A DNA stretch of 64,000 nt, from NCBI RefSeq assembly GCF_003194385.1, contig NZ_LAPT01000027.1, positions 1 through 64,000 on the forward strand, given 5' to 3'. Positions within the stretch are counted from its first letter, which is position 1. Each line of letters opens with the position of its first letter. The notes below the pieces were generated by a model, which worked only from the letters and a program-made list of their open reading frames with translations, searched no databases and was not told the DNA's origin. Position numbers and translations under genes: made by a program. Below, in pieces: positions 58,717 through 64,000 of the stretch. Source of the DNA: Pokkaliibacter plantistimulans (GTDB lineage Bacteria; Pseudomonadota; Gammaproteobacteria; Pseudomonadales; Balneatricaceae).

Positions 58717-58746
58717 AGGGTCGCCAGTAGGGCGGCCCTGATTTTT
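58717..58746 (+). terminator. Terminator between tetR-like gene and rpsJ
   Basis: AGGGTCGCC and GGCGGCCCT pair (one G-U) and are followed by GATTTTTG. It isolates the S10 operon from the genes before it. The 301-base gap 58608-58908 holds this, the rpsJ promoter and its leader, and no gene. Confidence 0.85.
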
Positions 58747-58820
58747 GTTCACCCCCTTCAGATTGACTCCTCCATGCAATATACCTGGCGTCCGACGGCG
58801 GCTCCGGGCTTTGTTTCGTC

Positions 58821-58849
58821 TTGCTTGTGAGGAGGGTGCGGCGTATAAT
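58821..58849 (+). promoter_or_regulatory. Sigma-70 promoter of the S10 operon
   Basis: TTGCTT (58821-58826), 17 bases, then TATAAT (58844-58849). The expected leader is about 55 bases with two small hairpins (CCCTT/AAGGG and CGGC/GCCG). That is much shorter than the L4-controlled E. coli S10 leader. Confidence 0.75.
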
Positions 58850-58908
58850 TCCGTACCCTTTTTTTGAAGGGAACCGGCAATGCCGTTCGAATTGGAGCTG
58901 TGATCAAC

Positions 58909-59220
58909 ATGCAAAACCAGAAAATTCGCATTCGGTTGAAAGCGTTTGATCACCGCCTGATCGACTCTTCCGCTCAGGAGATCGTTGAGACTGCTAAGCG
59001 GACTGGCGCTCAGGTGCGTGGTCCTATCCCGCTTCCTACCCGTAAAGAGCGTTTCACTGTGCTGATTTCTCCGCACGTGAACAAAGACGCTCGCGATCAG
59101 TACGAAATTCGTACTTTTAAACGTGTCCTCGACATCGTCGATCCAACTGAAAAAACAGTTGATGCGCTGATGAAGCTGGACCTGGCTGCAGGTGTCGACG
59201 TACAGATCAGCCTGGGTTAA
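58909..59220 (+). CDS. rpsJ: 30S ribosomal protein S10
   Basis: The 103-residue S10 begins [19 protein letters not shown] and has [15 protein letters not shown]. It also binds NusB in antitermination. GGAG (58894-58897) supports ATG 58909; an in-frame ATG at 58864 lies in the leader. It is first in the S10 operon. No str-operon gene (rpsL, rpsG, fusA, tuf) is upstream. Confidence 0.98.
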   Translation: MQNQKIRIRLKAFDHRLIDSSAQEIVETAKRTGAQVRGPIPLPTRKERFTVLISPHVNKDARDQYEIRTFKRVLDIVDPTEKTVDALMKLDLAAGVDVQISLG

Positions 59221-59321
59221 TTCTTAGCTGCTTTGCTACTGGTGCGCTGCGCCGTGGAATGCTCGTCATTGAGCAGCCATAGAGGGTGATGAGCCCCGTA
59301 CACATTAGAGGTATTACTGAA

Positions 59322-59960
59322 ATGACAATTGGTGTAATCGGAAGAAAAGCGGGCATGACTCGCATTTTTACCGAAGATGGTGCTTCTGTACCTGTCACTG
59401 TTATCGAAGTGGAACCCAACCGTGTTACCCAGGTTAAAACCGTTGAAACTGATGGTTATACCGCTGTACAGGTAACTACCGGTTCACGTCGTGCTTCTCT
59501 GGTCAGCAAGCCGCTGGCTGGTCACTATGCCAAAGCTGGTGTTGAAGCGGGTCGTGGTCTGTGGGAATTCCGTTTGCAAGAAGGTCAGACTTTCAACGTT
59601 GGCGATCAGCTGACTGTTGCACAGTTTGAAGCTGGTCAGAAAATTGACGTTGCCGGCCAATCCAAGGGTAAAGGCTTCCAGGGTGGCATCAAGCGCCACA
59701 ACTTCCTGAGCCAAGACGCTACCCACGGTAACTCTGTTTCTCACCGTGCACCTGGTTCAATCGGTCAGTGCCAGACCCCCGGTCGCGTTTTCAAAGGTAA
59801 GAAAATGGCAGGCCACATGGGTGCTGAGCGCGTAACCGTTCAGTCACTGGAAATCGTTCGCGTTGACGCTGAGCGCAATCTGCTGTTGGTCAAGGGCGCT
59901 GTTCCTGGTGCTACCGGCGGTGACCTGATCATTCAACCAGCTGTTAAAGCACGCGCCTAA
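59322..59960 (+). CDS. rplC: 50S ribosomal protein L3
   Basis: The 212-residue L3 starts [16 protein letters not shown]. It has the extended loop [10 protein letters not shown] that reaches the peptidyl-transferase region and carries a methylated Gln in E. coli. TAGAGGT precedes the start. The 101-base gap after rpsJ is long for this operon and holds no extra gene. Confidence 0.97.
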   Translation: MTIGVIGRKAGMTRIFTEDGASVPVTVIEVEPNRVTQVKTVETDGYTAVQVTTGSRRASLVSKPLAGHYAKAGVEAGRGLWEFRLQEGQTFNVGDQLTVAQFEAGQKIDVAGQSKGKGFQGGIKRHNFLSQDATHGNSVSHRAPGSIGQCQTPGRVFKGKKMAGHMGAERVTVQSLEIVRVDAERNLLLVKGAVPGATGGDLIIQPAVKARA

Positions 59961-59974
59961 AGGGGGCTAACGCA

Positions 59975-60580
59975 ATGAATCTGACTATTGCCGGAGCTCA
60001 AGGTACGGTTGAAGTGTCCGAGCTGACCTTCGGAAAAGAATTCAACGAAGCATTGGTACACCAGGTTGTAACAGCCTACTTGGCTGCTGCTCGCCAAGGT
60101 AGCAAAGCTAGCCTGTCTCGCTCTGAAGTAAGTGGCGGTGGCATGAAGCCATGGCGCCAGAAGGGTACTGGTCGTGCCCGTGTTGGTTCCACCAATAGCC
60201 CTCTGTGGCGTAGCGGTGGTGTGACTTTCGCTCACAGTCCTCGTAACTACGAGCAGAAAGTTAACAAGAAAATGTATCGTGCAGCCATCCGTTGCATCCT
60301 GTCTGAACTGGTTCGTCAGGAGCGTCTGGTGGTTGTCGAAGACCTGAAAGTTGAAACCCCAAAAACTAAGGCGTTCGTAGCTCAGCTCGAAACCTTGGGT
60401 CTCAATGATGTACTGGTCGTGTCTGATAGCGTCGAGCAGAATCTGTACCTGGCCGCTCGTAACCTGCCTCACGTTGACGTGCGTGATGTGGCTGGTGTTG
60501 ATCCAGTCTCTCTGGTGGGTCACCAAAAGGTTCTGGTAACTGTTCCTGCTCTGAAAAAGTTTGAGGAGTTGCTGGGATGA
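59975..60580 (+). CDS. rplD: 50S ribosomal protein L4
   Basis: The 201-residue L4 lines the exit tunnel. The loop [18 protein letters not shown] is conserved, as is the N-terminal strand region. In E. coli L4 also represses its own operon through the S10 leader. It overlaps rplW by four bases (ATGA). Confidence 0.97.
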   Translation: MNLTIAGAQGTVEVSELTFGKEFNEALVHQVVTAYLAAARQGSKASLSRSEVSGGGMKPWRQKGTGRARVGSTNSPLWRSGGVTFAHSPRNYEQKVNKKMYRAAIRCILSELVRQERLVVVEDLKVETPKTKAFVAQLETLGLNDVLVVSDSVEQNLYLAARNLPHVDVRDVAGVDPVSLVGHQKVLVTVPALKKFEELLG

Positions 60581-60873
60581 ACCAAGAGCGCATCTTCAAA
60601 ATTCTGCTCGGTCCACACATCTCCGAGAAAGCAACCATCGTAGCCGAAGGCGCGCAGCAGGTTGTATTCCGTGTGACTCAGGACGCGACCCGTGTTGAGA
60701 TCAAGAAAGCCGTAGAAGAGCTGTTCAACGTCAAAGTTGAAAAGGTCAACGTGCTGAATGCCAAAGGCAAGACCAAGCGTACTGCTCGTGGTCTGGGCCG
60801 TCGCGCCAATATCCGTAAGGCTTATGTGCGTCTGGCTGAAGGTCATGATATTGACTTCGTTGGCGCTGAGTAA
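60577..60873 (+). CDS. rplW: 50S ribosomal protein L23
   Basis: The 98-residue L23 starts [20 protein letters not shown] and has [13 protein letters not shown]. It sits at the tunnel exit and docks trigger factor and SRP. Its start overlaps the rplD stop. Confidence 0.97.
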   Translation: MNQERIFKILLGPHISEKATIVAEGAQQVVFRVTQDATRVEIKKAVEELFNVKVEKVNVLNAKGKTKRTARGLGRRANIRKAYVRLAEGHDIDFVGAE

Positions 60874-60887
60874 GGGGGATTCTGGTC

Positions 60888-61715
60888 ATGGCAATCGTTA
60901 AATGTAAACCGACCTCTGCTGGCCGTCGCCACGTAGTAAAGGTTGTTAACCAAGATCTGCACAAGGGTGCTCCCTATGCTCCTCTGGTTGAGCAGCTGAG
61001 CAAGTCTGGCGGTCGTAACAACAACGGTCGTATCACTACTCGTCATATTGGTGGTGGTCACAAGCGTCATTACCGTCTGGTTGACTTCAAGCGTAGCAAG
61101 GATGGTATCCCTGCTGTTGTAGAGCGTCTGGAATATGATCCTAACCGCTCTGCGCATCTGGCGCTGTTGAAGTACGCTGATGGTGAGCGTCGCTATATCA
61201 TTGCTCCCAAAGGTGTAAAAGCTGGCGACAAAATCCAGTCTGGTGTGGACGCGCCAATCAAAGCGGGTAACGCTTTGCAATTGCGTAACATTCCCGTTGG
61301 TAGCACTGTTCACTGTATCGAGCTGAAGCCTGGTAAAGGTGCTCAGCTGGGCCGTTCTGCTGGTGCTGCTGCACAGCTGGTTGCTCGTGAAGGTCAGTAT
61401 GCGACCCTGCGTCTGCGTTCTGGCGAAATGCGCAAAGTGCACATCGACTGCCGTGCGACCCTGGGTGAAGTGGGCAACTCTGAACATAGCCTGCGTAATC
61501 TGGGTAAAGCTGGTGCTTCTCGTTGGCGTGGTGTTCGTCCCACCGTTCGTGGTGTGGCGATGAACCCTGTAGATCACCCGCATGGTGGTGGTGAAGGTCG
61601 TACCTCTGGTGGCCGTCATCCAGTTACTCCATGGGGCGTTCCAACTAAGGGTTACAAGACTCGCAAGAACAAGCGCACCACTAAAATGATCGTGCGCCGT
61701 CGCACTGCCAAGTAA
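60888..61715 (+). CDS. rplB: 50S ribosomal protein L2
   Basis: The 275-residue L2 has the core RNA-binding fold and the invariant [15 protein letters not shown] segment needed for peptidyl-transferase activity. The C-terminus is basic ([16 protein letters not shown]). It follows rplW by 14 bases. Confidence 0.98.
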   Translation: MAIVKCKPTSAGRRHVVKVVNQDLHKGAPYAPLVEQLSKSGGRNNNGRITTRHIGGGHKRHYRLVDFKRSKDGIPAVVERLEYDPNRSAHLALLKYADGERRYIIAPKGVKAGDKIQSGVDAPIKAGNALQLRNIPVGSTVHCIELKPGKGAQLGRSAGAAAQLVAREGQYATLRLRSGEMRKVHIDCRATLGEVGNSEHSLRNLGKAGASRWRGVRPTVRGVAMNPVDHPHGGGEGRTSGGRHPVTPWGVPTKGYKTRKNKRTTKMIVRRRTAK

Positions 61716-61732
61716 TTTAAGAGGAAACAGCT

Positions 61733-62008
61733 GTGCCACGTTCACTTAAGAAAGGTCCTTTTATCGACCTTCATTTGCTGAAGAAGGTAGAGGCTGCAGT
61801 AGAGAAGGGCGAAAAGCGTCCAATCAAAACCTGGTCGCGTCGCTCTACTATCTTCCCTCAATTCGTAGGGTTGACTATTGCAGTCCATAATGGTCGCCAG
61901 CACGTACCGGTGTTCGTCACCGAAGACATGGTGGGTCATAAGTTGGGTGAGTTTGCTGCTACACGTACCTTCAAAGGTCACGCAGCAGACAAGAAGGCTA
62001 AACGGTAA
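61733..62008 (+). CDS. rpsS: 30S ribosomal protein S19
   Basis: The 91-residue S19 starts at GTG with GAGGAAA upstream and reads [19 protein letters not shown]. The [13 protein letters not shown] ending is standard. It lies in the 30S head near S13. Confidence 0.97.
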   Translation: MPRSLKKGPFIDLHLLKKVEAAVEKGEKRPIKTWSRRSTIFPQFVGLTIAVHNGRQHVPVFVTEDMVGHKLGEFAATRTFKGHAADKKAKR

Positions 62009-62022
62009 GAAAGGAGTAAACC

Positions 62023-62355
62023 ATGGAAGCTGTAGCTAAGCTGACTGGCGCGCGCCTTTCTGCACAGAAAGCCCGCCTGGTCGCTGATTTGATCCGTGGC
62101 AAGGGCATTGATGAAGCGCTGAATATTTTGGCTTTCAGCACCAAAAAAGGTGCTCAGATTGTCAAGAAAGTGCTGGAGTCTGCCGTTGCTAACGCTGAGC
62201 ACAACGAAGGTGCTGATGTTGATGAGCTGAAAGTGGCGACCATCATGGTTGATGAAGGTCCTACTATGAAGCGCATCATGCCGCGTGCGAAAGGTCGTGC
62301 AGATCGCATCCTGAAGCGCACCTGCCACATCACCATCAAGGTCGCTGAGCGTTAA
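62023..62355 (+). CDS. rplV: 50S ribosomal protein L22
   Basis: The 110-residue L22 has the globular domain and the hairpin [18 protein letters not shown] that narrows the exit tunnel. AGGAG precedes the ATG by the usual distance. Confidence 0.98.
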   Translation: MEAVAKLTGARLSAQKARLVADLIRGKGIDEALNILAFSTKKGAQIVKKVLESAVANAEHNEGADVDELKVATIMVDEGPTMKRIMPRAKGRADRILKRTCHITIKVAER

Positions 62356-62367
62356 GGAGACACCGTC

Positions 62368-63048
62368 ATGGGTCAGAAAGTACATCCTACAGGCTACCGA
62401 CTGGGTGTCACCAAGGATCACACCTCTGTGTGGTACGCCGGTCGTGGCGAATATGCCAAGAAGCTGCTGAACGATCTTCAGGTGCGCAAGTATCTGGAAG
62501 ACAAGCTGAAAGCGGCCTCTGTTAGCCGTATTGAAATCGAGCGTCCTGCAAACAATGCTCGGATCACCATTCATACTGCTCGTCCCGGTATCGTGATCGG
62601 CAAGAAAGGTGAAGATGTTGAAAAACTGCGCCAGGATATTTCTGGCATGATGGGCGTTCCAGTCCATATCAACATCGAAGAAATTCGTAAGCCTGAGCTG
62701 GATGCCAAACTGACTGCACAGTCAGTAGCGCAGCAGCTGGAGCGTCGTGTTATGTTCCGTCGTGCTATGAAGCGCGCGGTTCAGAACGCAATGCGTCTGG
62801 GTGCCAAGGGTATCAAGATTCAGGTTTCTGGTCGTTTGGGTGGTGCTGAGATCGCGCGTACCGAATGGTATCGCGAGGGTCGTGTACCTCTGCACACTTT
62901 GCGTGCCGACATCGACTACAACACTGCCGAAGCACACACCACTTATGGTGTGATCGGTGTGAAAGTGTGGATCTTCAAGGGTGAGGTTCTGGGTGGTATC
63001 GAACAGGTACGTGCCGAGAAAAACGCGCCTAAGAAGAAAGGCAAGTAA
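62368..63048 (+). CDS. rpsC: 30S ribosomal protein S3
   Basis: The 226-residue S3 has the KH domain ([18 protein letters not shown]) and the conserved [18 protein letters not shown] segment. It lines the mRNA entry channel. It is 12 bases after rplV. Confidence 0.98.
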   Translation: MGQKVHPTGYRLGVTKDHTSVWYAGRGEYAKKLLNDLQVRKYLEDKLKAASVSRIEIERPANNARITIHTARPGIVIGKKGEDVEKLRQDISGMMGVPVHINIEEIRKPELDAKLTAQSVAQQLERRVMFRRAMKRAVQNAMRLGAKGIKIQVSGRLGGAEIARTEWYREGRVPLHTLRADIDYNTAEAHTTYGVIGVKVWIFKGEVLGGIEQVRAEKNAPKKKGK

Positions 63049-63065
63049 GGTAGAGGATACGTCCC

Positions 63066-63479
63066 ATGCTGCAACCTAAGCGTACAAAATTCCGCAAAAT
63101 GCACAAAGGTCGTAACCGTGGCCTGGCGCTGCGTGGAAACAAAGTCAGCTTCGGCGACTTTGGTTTGAAGACGACTGAGCGCGGCCGTATCACTGCTCGT
63201 CAGATTGAAGCGGCTCGTCGCGCAATGACCCGTCACGTAAAACGTGGTGGTAAGATTTGGATCCGTGTATTCCCCGACAAGCCCATTACCGAGAAGCCTC
63301 TTGAAGTGCGTATGGGTAGTGGTAAAGGTAGCGTGGAATACTGGGTGGCTGAAGTTCAGCCTGGCAAGGTTCTGTTCGAGATGGAAGGTGTTGCTGAGTC
63401 CCTGGCTCAGGAGGCTTTCGCTCTGGCAGCTGCCAAGCTTCCGGTTGAAACCACCTTTGTTAAGCGGACGGTAATGTAA
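63066..63479 (+). CDS. rplP: 50S ribosomal protein L16
   Basis: The 137-residue L16 starts [19 protein letters not shown] and has [18 protein letters not shown] with the Arg that is hydroxylated by YcfD in E. coli. Its stop overlaps the rpmC ATG (TAATG). Confidence 0.98.
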   Translation: MLQPKRTKFRKMHKGRNRGLALRGNKVSFGDFGLKTTERGRITARQIEAARRAMTRHVKRGGKIWIRVFPDKPITEKPLEVRMGSGKGSVEYWVAEVQPGKVLFEMEGVAESLAQEAFALAAAKLPVETTFVKRTVM

Positions 63480-63670
63480 TGAAAACTGCAGAACTGCGTG
63501 ATAAATCCGTAGCTGAGCTGCAGCAGGTGTTGCTGGGTCTGCTGAAAGACCAGTTCAACCTGCGTATGCAGAAAGCTTCTGGGCAGCTGGCTCAGACTCA
63601 CTTGCTCGGCAATGTCCGTCGCGACATCAGCCGTGTAAAGACGGTGCTGAACGAGAAGGCTGGTAACTAA
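63479..63670 (+). CDS. rpmC: 50S ribosomal protein L29
   Basis: The 63-residue helical L29 starts [18 protein letters not shown] and contains [19 protein letters not shown]. It sits beside L23 at the exit tunnel. rpsQ starts one base after its stop. Confidence 0.97.
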   Translation: MKTAELRDKSVAELQQVLLGLLKDQFNLRMQKASGQLAQTHLLGNVRRDISRVKTVLNEKAGN

Positions 63671-63671
63671 G

Positions 63672-63929
63672 ATGGAAAAAGTAATTCGCACTGAGACCGG
63701 TCGGGTTGTCAGCGACAAGATGGATAAAACCATCACTGTCCTGATTGAGCGTAAAGTAAAGCACCCGATTTACGGCAAGTATGTGAAGCGCTCAACCAAA
63801 CTGAAAGCTCATGATGAAACTAATGAGTGTCAGATTGGTGATCTGGTAACCATCCAAGAAACACGTCCTTTTTCAAAGACTAAAACTTGGAAGCTGGTGA
63901 AGATTGAAGAGCGCGCCGCGAAGGTGTAA
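63672..63929 (+). CDS. rpsQ: 30S ribosomal protein S17
   Basis: The 85-residue S17 has the OB-fold segments [18 protein letters not shown] and [19 protein letters not shown]. It is the last S10-operon gene. The usual next gene, rplN, is not within the window. Confidence 0.98.
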   Translation: MEKVIRTETGRVVSDKMDKTITVLIERKVKHPIYGKYVKRSTKLKAHDETNECQIGDLVTIQETRPFSKTKTWKLVKIEERAAKV

Positions 63930-63955
63930 AATCTCGGCTCTTTTGCTCCTCTGTG

Positions 63956-63988
63956 CTTATCCCGTCAGGAATGACCTGATGGGATAAG
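63956..63988 (+). terminator. Hairpin after rpsQ
   Basis: CTTATCCC and GGGATAAG plus inner TCAGG/CCTGA arms pair around AATGA with one mismatch. T residues follow (TGCTGTTTTGTC). It probably ends or attenuates the S10 operon before the spc operon. Confidence 0.65.
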
Positions 63989-64000
63989 TGCTGTTTTGTC

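Overview
The window is a stretch of housekeeping chromosome from a gammaproteobacterium. Gene content and order point to an Oceanospirillales/Pseudomonas-like lineage. The run smp-serB-fimX-psd-rhdA-HDOD-rsgA-orn-nnr-tsaE-amiB-mutL-miaA-hfq-hflX-hflK-hflC-(DUF2065)-hisZ-purA-rnr-rlmB is, from memory, essentially the P. aeruginosa order. The proteins are full length and start sites have good Shine-Dalgarno sequences. No rRNA or tRNA gene, prophage, insertion sequence or CRISPR array was seen. Genus cannot be fixed from the sequence alone.

Layout. (1) 0.3-9.9 kb: a membrane protein with a cyclase-like tail diverges from serB; then, on the minus strand, a degenerate GGDEF/EAL protein of FimX type, psd, a rhodanese, an HDOD protein and rsgA. 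(2) 10-28 kb: orn, nnr, tsaE, amiB, mutL, miaA, hfq, hflX, hflKC, hisZ, purA, rnr and rlmB on the plus strand. (3) 28-38 kb: a block lying elsewhere in Pseudomonas is joined here: an NSS transporter, ratA-rnfH, bamE/fur, recN, grpE-dnaK-dnaJ and dapB. (4) 38-42 kb: rpsF-rpsR-membrane protein-rplI-dnaB resumes the first block. (5) 42-50 kb, an accessory region: thioesterase, 2OG-Fe(II) oxygenase, an agt-plcP pair that probably makes glycolipids from phospholipids, bioA, an orphan DUF2282 (bufferin-like) peptide followed by an 18-bp tandem repeat, trmO, an M23 lipoprotein and a TraB/GumN protein. (6) 49.7-56.3 kb: comF diverging from bioB-bioF-bioH-bioC-bioD, then a small protein and an HExxH protein of the SprA-related family. 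(7) 56.3-58.6 kb: hydrolase, cytochrome b561, TetR. (8) 58.8-63.9 kb: the S10 ribosomal operon rpsJ to rpsQ, entered directly from its own promoter with no fusA/tuf before it.

Regulatory sites readable by eye include a LexA box before recN, a sigma-32 promoter before grpE, a BirA-like operator overlapping the bioB promoter and the comF start, and sigma-70 promoters for rpsF, rpsJ and the small gene after bioD. About a dozen intrinsic terminators are also visible. Together the genes cover translation, protein quality control (DnaK system, HflKC), RNA decay (Orn, RNase R, Hfq), DNA repair (MutL, RecN), biotin synthesis and envelope maintenance.

I did not find a clearly new system. The items most worth a second look are the orphan bufferin-like peptide, the agt-plcP pair, the BirA operator over comF/bioB, and the detached S10 operon with a short leader.
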